DNA of 64,000 bases from Streptomyces sp. PH10-H1 (GCF_030063355.1 NZ_JASISZ010000050.1:1-64000), one strand, 5' to 3'; counted from the first letter of the stretch, positions 1-9,192 are shown. Numbers and translations: made by a program. The notes: generated from the sequence alone by a model not told the origin.

Positions 1-48
1 ATCCTCACCGAGCCCGAGCCCGGCTTGTTCACCCAGCCCCGCCCCTGA
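1..48 (+). CDS. 3' end of an upstream gene (partial)
   Basis: The first 48 bases read openly in frame +1 and end in TGA at 46-48, giving a short tail that ends in ...FTQPRP. This could be the C-terminus of a gene that begins outside the window. Sixteen codons are too few to identify a family, and an open frame this short can occur by chance in GC-rich DNA. The next 130 bases to the GTG at 180 show no gene and probably hold the promoter of the helicase gene. Confidence 0.3.
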   Translation: MLTEPEPGLFTQPRP

Positions 49-179
49 ACACCAGCCCACCCCACCGAGCAGGGCACCTCACCCAGACCTCATCGCGAAT
101 CGGGCATCACGGCGCGAACCGCACTCTCAGTAACTGCTGTTAGAACTGGGCCAGGACGTTGTGACGTAGGGGGAACGCT

Positions 180-3100
180 GTGAATGACTCAACGCATCAC
201 GCCCGCCCGGTGGCTGGCCTCTACGAGAAGCTCATCACGAACCGACTCCAGGAGCGCATCCAGGAGCTCGACGCTGTGGGCTGGCACGCTATCGATGCCG
301 TGGTCGGCAAGGACTCCTCTCCGCATGTTCTCTCGCGCTACATCTCCGCCACCGTGCAGCGGGTCCTCCAGGGGCTCAGTCCCGCCGAGCAGGTGGTCGC
401 CGCTAACCAGATCCTCAAATCCCTCTCCACCATCGACGGCGCCAAAGAGTGGGTGGAGCTCATCGCCGATGGGCCTCGCCAGCTGCTTGCTATCGCCGAG
501 CAGGAGGCTCCGGGCGTCTACGCGATCAGGCCCGCCACTCCCCTGTCCGAGACGGCTCTCCTCACCAACTCACCTGGGGATCCCAGCCTGGGCTTCGAAC
601 TCCGTGCCGAGCTGGCCACCGCTGATCGCGTCGATCTGCTCTGCGCTTTCGTGAAGTGGCATGGGCTTCGGGTTCTGGAGAGTTCCCTCAAGGCCGTTCA
701 TGAGCGCGGTGTGCGGATTCGTGTCATCACCACCACCTACATCGGCGCCACCGAACGCCGCGCCCTGGATCGACTCGTCCGGGAGTTCGACGCCGAGGTG
801 AAAATCAACTACGAGCTGCGTTCCACGCGCCTTCACGCCAAGGCCTGGCTCTTCCGCCGAAACAGTGGATACGACACCGCCTACGTCGGCAGCTCGAACC
901 TCTCCAAGGCCGCGCTCCTGGACGGCTTGGAGTGGAACGTCCGCCTCTCGTCGGTCGCCACCCCCGCCGTACTGAACAAGTTCGAGGCGACCTTCGACGC
1001 GTACTGGAGCGAGGCCGCCTTCGAGTCGTATGACCCGGACAACGACGCCAAGCGCTTGGACGAAGCCCTCCTCCAAGCGGGCGGAACGGGCAACGCCGCC
1101 ATGCGGAGGATCAGCCTGTCTGGCCTGGAGGTACGGCCCTACCCCCACCAGCGGGACATGCTCGAACGCCTTGAGGTAGAGCGCACGGTCCACGACCGAC
1201 ACCGCAACCTCCTGGTCGCAGCCACCGGCACTGGCAAGACAGTCATGGCCGCACTCGACTACAAACACCTACGCCTCAAACACGGCCGCGACCTCCGCCT
1301 GCTCTTCGTTGCCCACCGCAAAGAGATCTTGGATCAGTCTCTGCGCAGCTACCAGGAGATTCTCGTCGACGCGAATTTCGGCGAACTGTTCTACGGCGGG
1401 GAGATCCCGGACAACTGGACGCATGTTTTCGCCAGTGTTCAGTCGCTCAACGCCCGTGCGCTGAACAGCTTTTCCGCCGATCACTTCGATGTGATCGTGA
1501 TCGACGAGTTCCATCACGGCGTATCCGCGACCTACCGAAAGATCCTCGAACACTTCAAGCCGATGGAGCTTCTCGCGCTCACGGCCACTCCAGAGCGCAT
1601 GGACGGTCGTAACGTCCAAGACGAGTTCTTCGACGGACGTATCGCTGCCGAGATGCGTCTCTGGGAAGCACTCGAGTACGACTTGCTGAGCCCGTTCCAC
1701 TACTTCGGCATCACCGACAGCACCGACATGAGCGCAATCTCCTGGTCCAAGGGCGCCTATGAGATCAACGCGCTGAGCAACCTCTTCACCGGAAACGACG
1801 CCCGCGCCCGACTCGTCGTCAAGGCCGTGAAGGACAAGGTGACCGACCCGGGCTCGATGAAGGCGCTCGGGTTCTGCGTCTCCGTGGCGCACGCCCACTT
1901 CATGGCCGACTTCTTCCGCAGGGCCGGGCTCAACGCCAAGGCCCTGTCGGGCGAGTCACCCAAAGACGAGCGCAAGACCGCGCTGGATGAACTCAAAGCG
2001 GGCAATTTGCAGGTGATCTTCTCGGTGGACCTCTTCAACGAAGGTCTCGACATCCCTGACATCGACACCTTGCTACTACTGCGCCCAACGTCCAGCGCCA
2101 CGGTCTTCTTGCAGCAGCTCGGCCGTGGACTTCGCCGCAGCGAAGGCAAGGCCGTACTCACCGTCCTGGACTTCATCGGTCAGCACCGCAAGGAGTTCCG
2201 CTTCGAGGAACAGTTCCGCGCCCTCACCAACCTCACCCGAAACCGACTGCTCCACAACATCGAGCACGATTTCCCCCAGCTCCCGTCCGGCTGCCAAATC
2301 ATCCTTGAGGAGAAGGCCAAGAGTCTGATCGTCAACAACATCAAGGACCAGCTCAACGTCAACATCACCCAACTCGCCCGCGAGATCGGCGCCTACGCCG
2401 AGCCCCTGCTCGCCAAGTACCTCCACGACAGCGGCCGTGGGATCAATGAGCTCTACCGGAGCAACCACTCCTGGACAGAGCTACTCCGCAAGGCGAATCT
2501 CCTCACCGCCCCCGCACCAGACGGCGAAGACGCTCTCCTCAGACGTGTCTCAGCATTCCTGCACGTCGATGACCCGCTGCGAATCGCCGCCTACAGCAGC
2601 CTCCTCGAAGACTCGGCCCCCACCTACGACCAGCTGGACGAACAGGGACAGGCCTACGCCCGCATGTTCTTCTTCTCCATCTGGCCCTTGGGCAACGGCT
2701 TCACCAGCTACCAGGCGGCCTTCACCTCGCTGAGTCGTCAGTCCGCCTTCCGCAGCGAACTCCGCCAAGTCCTCGCCTTCAACTTGGACCACACCGAGCA
2801 CGTCCCGGTCCCTCTCCTCGGCGACCACAAGGGCCTGCCACTCACCGTCCACGCGTCCTACTCCCGCGAAGAGATCCTCCCCGCCCTTGGCCAGTCCGCG
2901 ATCGGCGGCTTCATGCCGGCAAACTTCCGCGAGGGCGTGAAGTGGTGCGAAAGCATCCAGACGGATGCACTTTTCATCACCCTCGAAAAGGACGAGAAGG
3001 ATTTCTCCCCACAAACGCGCTACAACGACTTCGCGAAGAGCGAGTCACTCTTTCACTGGGAGTCCCAAAACCAGACCTCAGAAACATCCCCAACTGGCAA

Positions 3101-3314
3101 GCGGTACCAGAACCATGCGGCCGACGGCAGTCATGTACTCCTCTTTGTCCGCCGCTACAAAAAGACAGACACGGGCGGCCCGCAGCCATGGATACTCCTC
3201 GGCCCTGCCGAGTACGTCGCACACGAGGGCAGCAAGCCGATGGGCATCGACTGGCAACTCCGCCACGAACTGCCTGCGGACGTCTGGACCTACTCCGCGA
3301 TCGCAGTGGGGTGA
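180..3314 (+). CDS. PLD-nuclease / DExH-box helicase / DUF3427 fusion protein
   Basis: This 1044-residue cytoplasmic protein starts at a GTG. An N-terminal phospholipase-D-like domain at about residues 130-285 contains one HKD-type motif (RLHAKAWLF followed by GSSN), so two subunits would be needed for a full active site. A superfamily II helicase core follows: Walker A ATGTGKT near residue 345, a DEFH box, the SAT-equivalent TATPERMDG, and motif VI QQLGRGLR near residue 645. The C-terminal third matches the DUF3427 region usual for this architecture. Such proteins are thought to act in DNA repair or defence; the substrate is unknown. The gene converges on the SRA-HNH nuclease gene, 26 bp away, which suggests a defence locus. 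The domain calls are solid; the function is inferred. Confidence 0.88.
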   Translation: MNDSTHHARPVAGLYEKLITNRLQERIQELDAVGWHAIDAVVGKDSSPHVLSRYISATVQRVLQGLSPAEQVVAANQILKSLSTIDGAKEWVELIADGPRQLLAIAEQEAPGVYAIRPATPLSETALLTNSPGDPSLGFELRAELATADRVDLLCAFVKWHGLRVLESSLKAVHERGVRIRVITTTYIGATERRALDRLVREFDAEVKINYELRSTRLHAKAWLFRRNSGYDTAYVGSSNLSKAALLDGLEWNVRLSSVATPAVLNKFEATFDAYWSEAAFESYDPDNDAKRLDEALLQAGGTGNAAMRRISLSGLEVRPYPHQRDMLERLEVERTVHDRHRNLLVAATGTGKTVMAALDYKHLRLKHGRDLRLLFVAHRKEILDQSLRSYQEILVDANFGELFYGGEIPDNWTHVFASVQSLNARALNSFSADHFDVIVIDEFHHGVSATYRKILEHFKPMELLALTATPERMDGRNVQDEFFDGRIAAEMRLWEALEYDLLSPFHYFGITDSTDMSAISWSKGAYEINALSNLFTGNDARARLVVKAVKDKVTDPGSMKALGFCVSVAHAHFMADFFRRAGLNAKALSGESPKDERKTALDELKAGNLQVIFSVDLFNEGLDIPDIDTLLLLRPTSSATVFLQQLGRGLRRSEGKAVLTVLDFIGQHRKEFRFEEQFRALTNLTRNRLLHNIEHDFPQLPSGCQIILEEKAKSLIVNNIKDQLNVNITQLAREIGAYAEPLLAKYLHDSGRGINELYRSNHSWTELLRKANLLTAPAPDGEDALLRRVSAFLHVDDPLRIAAYSSLLEDSAPTYDQLDEQGQAYARMFFFSIWPLGNGFTSYQAAFTSLSRQSAFRSELRQVLAFNLDHTEHVPVPLLGDHKGLPLTVHASYSREEILPALGQSAIGGFMPANFREGVKWCESIQTDALFITLEKDEKDFSPQTRYNDFAKSESLFHWESQNQTSETSPTGKRYQNHAADGSHVLLFVRRYKKTDTGGPQPWILLGPAEYVAHEGSKPMGIDWQLRHELPADVWTYSAIAVG

Positions 3315-3340
3315 CGGGCACCGTATGTCAATCGCGCCGG

Positions 3341-4261
3341 TCACACAATAAAATCTTCAAGTTCCCAGCGCGATCGATGAGCCCTGACGAACTGCGGCAG
3401 AATATCGTGGCCGTCAGCCTGCCACAACTCGCCCTTGTGCACATTCCCATTCAGACGGTCGATGATCTGTAGGTCATCTGTCAGAACGATGGCGCCCCGA
3501 TCGAATCGGATATGGCAATTGGGGCACAAGCACAGCATGTTCGACACCTTGTCTGGCCCGTTATGCGGCTCACCCAGCGCCTGTATATGAGCACCCTCGC
3601 TATAGCGACCACCGGCCAGGGACACCCGCACCTCTATACGGCATATCTGACACAAGTTGTCGTGGAGACGCTTCACCTCAGCAGTGTTCTTGGCGTCGCG
3701 CACCAGACGGCTCTGCTCGACTATCCGGCGGAGCGCACGTTCAACGGGTGTTTCGTCACCGGCTCCCTGCCCCAACTTCGCCTCGTCAGCAGGTACCGGA
3801 GCGGGGCGCGCGCCCTTTACAAGTTTGAACTGCCAAATGCGCCATCCGTCGATACCGATCGAGTCCCAACCATCAACAGCCCTATACAATCCGCGATAGC
3901 GGTACTTCTTCGACCCACCTTTTACCTCGAATCCCTCGATCACGCGGATTGGATAGCCCTTCGCCATATTGACCAAGAACCCGGCGTTTGGCGAACCGGC
4001 CAACGGCATGTCCTCTACGAGGCGTTTCCGATCGTCTTGCTTGTCTCTTCCGGTGTAGAGGATCACGTCACCGTCGTCACGGTCATCTACATAGCCGCCT
4101 GACAGGACAATCGAATCGACACCCTCAGCTTCCGTTCCCGATATACCGCGACCGCTTTGGCGGTGAACGCCAAGCTTATTCATCTCCGAATGTCCACTAA
4201 ATACCATTCCTTCAGCAACGCCCGGAATATCACCAAATGAGACCGCGCTCTTGTTCGCCAT
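3341..4261 (-). CDS. SRA (YDG)-HNH endonuclease, probable modification-dependent restriction enzyme
   Basis: The protein has 306 residues. Its N-terminal half (about 1-150) is an SRA/YDG domain, recognisable by FGDIPGV near the start, HRQSGRGISG, the IVLSGGYVDDRDDGD segment and YRGLYRAVDGWD. SRA domains flip out and read 5-methyl- or hydroxymethylcytosine. The C-terminal half is an HNH nuclease: CQIC, EGAHIQALG, then NMLCLCPNCHIRFD near residues 245-260, with zinc-binding CxxC pairs and catalytic histidines. Together these define a type IV restriction enzyme that cuts modified foreign DNA. No methyltransferase gene is adjacent, as expected for a type IV enzyme. The gene converges on the PLD-helicase gene. 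Which base modification it recognises cannot be read from the sequence. Confidence 0.9.
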   Translation of the reverse strand: MANKSAVSFGDIPGVAEGMVFSGHSEMNKLGVHRQSGRGISGTEAEGVDSIVLSGGYVDDRDDGDVILYTGRDKQDDRKRLVEDMPLAGSPNAGFLVNMAKGYPIRVIEGFEVKGGSKKYRYRGLYRAVDGWDSIGIDGWRIWQFKLVKGARPAPVPADEAKLGQGAGDETPVERALRRIVEQSRLVRDAKNTAEVKRLHDNLCQICRIEVRVSLAGGRYSEGAHIQALGEPHNGPDKVSNMLCLCPNCHIRFDRGAIVLTDDLQIIDRLNGNVHKGELWQADGHDILPQFVRAHRSRWELEDFIV

Positions 4262-4406
4262 GACCGAATACTGCCGAACAAGTCATCGACCGATCAACTG
4301 GCGTCGCCTCATCCCTAGTTCATGGCAAGAAATGATCCAGGTGTGTCCGAAAGCGATCCGACAGCCTCGAGATAGGAGTAGCCACTCGACGCATACGCCG
4401 CCGTTG

Positions 4407-4775
4407 TCATCGCAATTCCCGCGAGGAGCGGAGCCGTGCCTCCTCTTGAAAGTCGGCACGTAGCCCTGCGGCCACCTCAGCGAGGGAGTGCAGGATGTGA
4501 CTGACAGCGGCAGCAACTGAGACGTCAGGCGCAGGACGTAGGTCGCGCCAGTGGATCGCCGCTGAGGAGAGAGTGATTCGCCCCGTGATGTCGACCAGGA
4601 CAAGGAAGCAGTCGCTGTCCGAGTCAAGGAGTTGGGCGATGGACAGGCCAGACAGCAGGCCAGAGGCCTGAGCGGCGACAAGGAGGTGCTCCAGATTCAG
4701 GGAGTCGCCCCAGTACGCTCCCTCGGCGTCAAACTCCAAGAGGAGTGCATCCAGCTTTGCGTCGCTGATCAACAC
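4407..4775 (-). CDS. small protein coupled to an RsbW-like ATPase
   Basis: This is a predicted 122-residue soluble acidic protein of unrecognised family. The open frame runs much further upstream, but the upstream part is an Arg/Pro-rich shadow of the ATPase gene. I chose the GTG at 4775: it lies two bases after the TAG of the ATPase gene, with GGAGG about eight bases upstream inside that gene's last codons. Translation is therefore probably coupled and the two products likely act together. The N-terminal part is Leu/Ala rich (KLDALLLEFDAEG), and the middle segment LDSDSDCFLVLVDITGRITL looks like a small alpha/beta domain. No catalytic motif is visible. Confidence 0.6.
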   Translation of the reverse strand: MLISDAKLDALLLEFDAEGAYWGDSLNLEHLLVAAQASGLLSGLSIAQLLDSDSDCFLVLVDITGRITLSSAAIHWRDLRPAPDVSVAAAVSHILHSLAEVAAGLRADFQEEARLRSSRELR

Positions 4776-4777
4776 AG

Positions 4778-5404
4778 CTACGCCTCCGCCGATTCCGCCT
4801 CGAAGTGCATCTGCGCGCGGTCCAGAACGTCGTCGGGGTCCAGGCCTTGGACGGTGAGCCAGTAGAGGAGGTCGGCGATCAGGTCTGTCGCGGCCTCCTC
4901 CAGGACGGGTGTGCCTCGAGTCAGCAGAACCGGGATGCCGGATTCGCAGGCGTAGGACTCCAGGGCGACGGAGGCGCGTTGAAGTCGGCGGCGTTGGCCG
5001 CTCTTCGGGAGGGCGAACTCGCACCACACGAGCTTTCCCGCCGTCGTGCGCAGGGATCCCCAGTCCGAGGTGATCGCGGCGAGGATCAGTAGGCCGCGAC
5101 CGCATTCGTCGTCGGGTGACGGTTCGGTCGCGGCCGGGGGCTGCGGGCTGCCGTCGTGGAGTTCGAGGCGGAGTGTGTCGTCGTCGAGGTGCATGACGAG
5201 GGTGGCCGGGGCGCCGTGGCCTACGTGGTTGACGGCGTTCGCCGCCAGTTCTGTGACGGCGAGTGCGACGGGGTGGGCCAGTTCGGCGTTTCCCCAGACC
5301 TTCAGTTGGAGGCGGACGACGCGGCGGAGGCCGGCGATCTCGCCCGGGTCGCCCCCGAAGGGGAGCACGCAAGTTCGTTGGTGATTGTTTCGGTAGATGT
5401 GCAT
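4778..5404 (-). CDS. RsbW/SpoIIAB-like ATP-binding regulatory protein (HATPase_c_2)
   Basis: The protein has 208 residues, with a GHKL ATPase fold in the first 140. The N-box is ELAANAVNHVG near residue 70 and the G1/G2 region is ECGRGLLIL near residue 125. There is no His-phosphotransfer domain and no membrane segment, so it is an anti-sigma-factor-type serine kinase homologue, a class with dozens of copies per Streptomyces genome. The C-terminal 70 residues are variable. The gene is divergent from an XRE/DUF397 pair and upstream of the small coupled gene at 4407. ATPase-like genes next to XRE-DUF397 pairs are a recurring module in streptomycetes. The sigma factor or other target cannot be told from sequence. 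Confidence 0.85.
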   Translation of the reverse strand: MHIYRNNHQRTCVLPFGGDPGEIAGLRRVVRLQLKVWGNAELAHPVALAVTELAANAVNHVGHGAPATLVMHLDDDTLRLELHDGSPQPPAATEPSPDDECGRGLLILAAITSDWGSLRTTAGKLVWCEFALPKSGQRRRLQRASVALESYACESGIPVLLTRGTPVLEEAATDLIADLLYWLTVQGLDPDDVLDRAQMHFEAESAEA

Positions 5405-5626
5405 GGGAATCAGCCCTCCCTGTTGTCACTATGCGTGCCCGGGTTGGAGCGCGCCGCGACTGCTCTGGCAGGATGGCAGCACACATCCCGCTGTGCAATG
5501 TGCACGGATGGATTGGCCGCGAAAGGGTGAACGGTGCTCGTGAGTGTGGATCTGCGGGAAGCTTGTTGCCGCCGCGCTCCGGGCGTCGGAAGACTGATCG
5601 CGATCTGCCCCGAGAGGGAGGTACCA

Positions 5627-6472
5627 GTGGCCGGTTCGCCAACTGCCCGCCGTCGCCGCCTGGCGATCGAGCTCAAGAAGCTCCGCGAGGACAACAAACT
5701 CACCTGCGCCCAGGTGGGGAGCGCGCTGGATTGGAGCGGTTCCAAAGTCAACCGGTTGGAGACGGGGAACGGTCGGGTCCAGCCGTCAGACATCGACGCG
5801 CTCTGCCGGTATTACACGACCACCGATGAACTGCGTGAGTTTCTGAAGGGGCTGGCCAAGGACTCGAAGGTCCGGGGCTGGTGGCACGCCCACGGCGATG
5901 CCGTACCGCCATGGTTCTCGGTGTACGTAGGCCTTGAGCAGGACGCCGCCAGCCTGCGCCAGTACCAGTGCGAGTTCGTGCCCGGCCTGCTGCAGACACC
6001 GGAGTACACGGCGGAGTTGCATCGTGCGACGAACCAACTCAGCGGCGAGGAGTTGGAGCGGGCGGTGACCGTCCGTATGGAACGGCAGGCCCTACTCACC
6101 CGCGAGAACGCTCCGGATCTGTGGTTGATCGTTCATGAGAGCGCCTTGCGGCATATCGTCGGCGATCGCACGGTGATGCGCAATCAGCTCGAACGTATGC
6201 TGGCAGTAGGCCAGCTCGGCAACGTAACGGTGCAGGTCATCGGATTCGACGCGGGGACCTATCCCGCCACGGGAGCGTTCACGATTCTCGGCTTCCCGGA
6301 GCAGGAGGACCCCGATGTCGTGTACCGGGATGGGCTGACAGACGCCATCTACCTGGAGACGCCGGACGACGTCAGTCAGTACACGAAGGCCTTCGACAAT
6401 CTGAGGGCCATTGCATCCAGCCCGCCGCGCTCGGCTGCGTTGATCAAGAAGCTATTGAAGGAGTACTCCTGA
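5627..6472 (+). CDS. XRE-family transcriptional regulator with DUF5753
   Basis: This is a 281-residue DNA-binding regulator. The start is taken as the GTG at 5627, seven bases after GGGAGG; an earlier ATG-frame start at 5534 has no good ribosome site. A helix-turn-helix lies at residues 12-65 (LAIELKKLREDNKLTCAQVG then WSGSKVNRLETGNGRV). The DUF5753 effector domain follows, with the typical FVPGLLQTPEY at about residue 120 and VTVQVIGFDAGTYP near residue 200. Its stop codon overlaps the start of the DUF397 gene by one base, so the two are co-translated. Such pairs resemble WhiJ/BldB-related systems controlling development or secondary metabolism. Confidence 0.9.
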   Translation: MAGSPTARRRRLAIELKKLREDNKLTCAQVGSALDWSGSKVNRLETGNGRVQPSDIDALCRYYTTTDELREFLKGLAKDSKVRGWWHAHGDAVPPWFSVYVGLEQDAASLRQYQCEFVPGLLQTPEYTAELHRATNQLSGEELERAVTVRMERQALLTRENAPDLWLIVHESALRHIVGDRTVMRNQLERMLAVGQLGNVTVQVIGFDAGTYPATGAFTILGFPEQEDPDVVYRDGLTDAIYLETPDDVSQYTKAFDNLRAIASSPPRSAALIKKLLKEYS

Positions 6473-6684
6473 TGAGCACCAACCCCCAGCAGCCGTTCTC
6501 CGAGGCGGGGTGGCGCAAGAGCAGCTACAGCAACGGGTCGGGCGGCGAATGTGTGGAAGCCGCGCCCCTTCACGGCGGCGCCGCCGTGCGGGACTCCAAG
6601 GATCCCGACGGGCCGGTGCTTCGCTTCTCGCCTGACGCCTGGGCGTCGTTCATACGCTCGGTGCGCGAGGGCGGGTTGGTGTAG
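6472..6684 (+). CDS. DUF397 small protein
   Basis: This 70-residue protein has the DUF397 signature: WRKSSYSNGSGGECVEAA at the N-terminus, VRDSKDPDGPVLRF in the middle, and WASFIRSVREG near the end. DUF397 proteins are small partners of the adjacent XRE/DUF5753 regulators and are thought to modulate their DNA binding. Its ATG shares one base with the stop of the regulator gene (TGATG arrangement). It ends 58 bases before the convergent hisS-like gene. Confidence 0.92.
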   Translation: MSTNPQQPFSEAGWRKSSYSNGSGGECVEAAPLHGGAAVRDSKDPDGPVLRFSPDAWASFIRSVREGGLV

Positions 6685-6742
6685 GCGAGGGCCATCGGGT
6701 CCAGCAAGCGATAAGAGGACTGTCCAGATGACTGAGACGCCC

Positions 6743-8080
6743 TCAACTGGATGGTTCGCACCGTCGCGCGAGTTCTGCGGCAGCCTGATCGAACGGGACT
6801 TGGACCTGTTCACCACTGTCCATGTCCCGCACAGTGACCGTAGCGGAATCGCGTTCTGCTACGCCGTAGATCACGCAGAAGCGGGCCCCTTGGTCGCTGG
6901 CCCACTTCATTTGCTTGGCGAATTTCCCACTCGCTCCGAGGTAGACACCTGTGCGTACCCCGGAGCGGCGGATTTCGGCCGCTAGCCGGAAGGTTTCTGT
7001 TGCCAAGTCCTCGCCCATGACCGTGACGGCTACGTCGATCTGCGAGTAGCCGCCTGCTTCACCCTGGCTGATCAGCGGCAAGATGCGTTCGATGCCGAGC
7101 GAACCGCCGCACGCTGGGGAGTCTTTGCCGCCGAGGCCGCCAATGAGGCTGTCGTACCGGCCACCGGACGCGATTGATCCGGGCATCCCAGGTGCTGTCA
7201 CCTCGAAAATGATGCCGGTGTAGTAGTCGAGCCCTCGCACGAGATTCGGCGTGAAACCGATGCGCTCGGCCGGAATCGTGCCCATGGTGAGTTCCAAGAG
7301 CCGATCGATTTCCGCGAGGCCTGCCTGACCGGTCTCACTGGACTTGAGGGCCGACCTGACGCGTTCGACGGCGTCCACCGAGGTCAGGTCGTCCACCAGG
7401 TCCTTTGCTACGCCGGCTGACAGCCCACGGTTGGAGACCAGTTCGCTCATGACCGCGTCCGGTGAGAGCTTGTCGAACTTGTCGAGCGTGATCAGTACGC
7501 CGGAACCGAGGTCGGACGGAACGGCGTACGCCTCCAACAGGCCGAATAGGACGTGCCTGGAGTTCACCAGGAAGCGGAACTCCGGCACGCCGAGCGCGTC
7601 CAGCGCGTCATGCAGGGCAAGAACGACTTCGGCGTCGGCCAGCGGCGAGGAGGAACCCACGATGTCCAGGTCGCACTGGACGAACTCACGAAAGCGTCCC
7701 TTGCCTGGCCGGTCGGCACGCCACACAGGGGCGATGGCGTAGCGCTTGTACGGGGACGGGAGTTGGCTGCCGTAGGCGGCTGCCGCGCGCGCCAGGGGGA
7801 CGGTGAGGTCGTAGCGGAGAGCGAGGTCGGCCTCGCCGGTGGCTTCGTGTTCGCCGCGCCGAAGGATTTTGAAGATGAGCTTGTCGCCCTCGTCGCCGTA
7901 CTTGCCGGTGAGCACGTCCAGCCGCTCGAAAGCGGGAGTCTGGAGCGGCTGGAAGCCGTAGCGGGCGAAGACTGTGCGGATCACCGCGAAGGCACGTTCG
8001 CGCCTCTCGTACTCGGCGGCGAGGAAATCACGTGTCCCGGAGGCGGGCTCAAACTGCTTCATCGAGGCCATGTTGGTCAT
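6743..8080 (-). CDS. hisS: histidyl-tRNA synthetase, stand-alone (possibly second) copy
   Basis: The protein is a class II HisRS of about 445 residues that charges tRNA-His. Motif 2 is visible as FREFVQCDLD, the HisA signature as LVRGLDYYTG and the HisB region as SIASGGRYDSLIGG. A C-terminal anticodon-binding domain follows with GASGKFAKQMKWASDQGARF. The start is the ATG at 8080; the open frame extends 42 codons further, but that part is Arg/Pro-rich and unlike the family. The N-terminus ASGTRDFLAAEYERRER is, as I recall, the divergent actinomycete type and not the usual MSTFQAPKGTYD form. With its accessory neighbourhood this suggests a paralogue. The housekeeping copy cannot be checked here. 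Confidence 0.85.
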   Translation of the reverse strand: MTNMASMKQFEPASGTRDFLAAEYERRERAFAVIRTVFARYGFQPLQTPAFERLDVLTGKYGDEGDKLIFKILRRGEHEATGEADLALRYDLTVPLARAAAAYGSQLPSPYKRYAIAPVWRADRPGKGRFREFVQCDLDIVGSSSPLADAEVVLALHDALDALGVPEFRFLVNSRHVLFGLLEAYAVPSDLGSGVLITLDKFDKLSPDAVMSELVSNRGLSAGVAKDLVDDLTSVDAVERVRSALKSSETGQAGLAEIDRLLELTMGTIPAERIGFTPNLVRGLDYYTGIIFEVTAPGMPGSIASGGRYDSLIGGLGGKDSPACGGSLGIERILPLISQGEAGGYSQIDVAVTVMGEDLATETFRLAAEIRRSGVRTGVYLGASGKFAKQMKWASDQGARFCVIYGVAERDSATVTVRDMDSGEQVQVPFDQAAAELARRCEPSS

Positions 8081-8397
8081 GTTCCCGGAAGCCTGGGGGC
8101 GGGGCAAAACGCCTGGGGGCGGTGGCGCGGGCCTGTTGGTGATCGCCGATATGTCAATGGACGCTGCCCGTGCCGGGTCCGTTCGACGCGCTGGGCGTCG
8201 CTCCATTGGCGCTCCATTGTTGCTCTGTTGGCGCTCTGGGTACGCCGTCTACGCCGGAACGGCTGATCACTCGTAGGGGTGAACGAGGGTTCACATGGTG
8301 GGAGTTGGCGCTACAGTGCGTGACATCACATCACCACATAGTTGACCCCGGCGACGCAGCAACGTCCCGGGGTCCGACACCAGGAGCAAGACCTCCG
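8081..8397. other. divergent intergenic region, hisS-like gene / HTH gene
   Basis: These 317 bases separate the divergent hisS-like and HTH genes and must hold both promoters. Two short near-repeats are visible, ATTGGCGCTC and GTTGGCGCTC, around 8207-8235. A tandem CATCACATCACC lies at about 8325-8336. I see no recognisable riboswitch or T-box: the stop/specifier and T-box bulge sequences are absent upstream of hisS. Confidence 0.4.
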
Positions 8398-8922
8398 ATG
8401 CAGATTCATCGTAGCGCGCACCCCCGCGCGTACACCGTCATTGCCAATGCGGCGCTTCAAGACAATCGCCTCTCCTTCGTCGCACGCGGCGTCCTCGGGT
8501 ACCTGCTGTCGCGGTTCGACGGCGAGCGGGTCGACGTACGGAAGCTGGCCGCGCTGTGCAAGACGGGGCGGGACCAGGTCGCCAACGCCCTCGACGAGCT
8601 GAAGGCCTACGGGTACTACGTCATCGTGCGGGAGCAGGATCCGGAGGCGGCAGCAACCGAGCCCCGGCGCGAGTGCGCGGACTGCGGGCGGCCGCTCGCG
8701 GCCGGCCCGGACGGGTGCGGGACGGACGGCACGGGCGATACGGCCAGGACGGGCGGCCCGGACGGGCTGTGCGGGCCGTGTGCGGGGCGGGGTCGTGCGC
8801 CGTCGGGCCCGGCCGCGTCCGTCGCGCGGGACGGACGGGCCCGGGTGCGGGCCGCCCTGGCGGGTACGGCCCTGGCGGGGACTGCGCTGGCGAGGACGAC
8901 CCTGGCTGGGGCGCCGGGTTAG
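8398..8922 (+). CDS. small helix-turn-helix protein with Cys-rich middle
   Basis: The protein has 174 residues and starts at the ATG at 8398, preceded by AGGAG. The first 90 residues form a winged-HTH-like domain (LSFVARGVLGYLLSRFDGER, VRKLAALCKTGRDQVANALD, then ELKAYGYYV), similar to HTH_36-type proteins found in actinobacterial plasmid replication or regulatory genes. A CxxC...CxxC cluster follows (ECADCGRP, then GLCGPCAG), which may bind zinc. The last 40 residues are an Ala/Gly/Thr-rich repetitive tail (ALAGTALAGTALARTTLAG). Bare copies of this domain are common in Streptomyces; the function is unknown. Confidence 0.75.
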   Translation: MQIHRSAHPRAYTVIANAALQDNRLSFVARGVLGYLLSRFDGERVDVRKLAALCKTGRDQVANALDELKAYGYYVIVREQDPEAAATEPRRECADCGRPLAAGPDGCGTDGTGDTARTGGPDGLCGPCAGRGRAPSGPAASVARDGRARVRAALAGTALAGTALARTTLAGAPG

Positions 8923-9192
8923 TGCTGGTGACCGGGCTGATTCACCGGGTTGAGGGCTCGCGCCGGTTGGCCGTGGGCCGGTTGGATGTGGGGACACATC
9001 CGATGGCCCGCCGCCGATACCGTGGCGTCAGTCCTTGAGTTGGGACCCTCCGCGACTCGGCAATGCGGCTGGTCGGCGACGCCGCGTCATGAGCCCGAAA
9101 TGCCCTTTTACGAGTCTAGAGTGAATGATGCCGCAATCGGCACATGCGGTGCCGCTTCGCGCGGGCCATCATCCGAGGAAAGGCCATGGGCT

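Noticed and set aside
180..4261. DISARM or another named multi-gene defence system
   Set aside because: A PLD domain and a helicase are present, but fused in one DUF3427-type protein. The methyltransferase and the DUF1998 partner that define DISARM are missing.
4407..5642. A 411-codon reading of the small coupled gene
   Set aside because: Residues 1-289 are Arg/Pro-rich shadow of the RsbW-like ATPase gene. The GTG at 4775 has a ribosome site and gives normal composition.
6743..8397. T-box leader upstream of hisS
   Set aside because: No specifier loop, T-box sequence or antiterminator/terminator pair could be seen on the minus strand.
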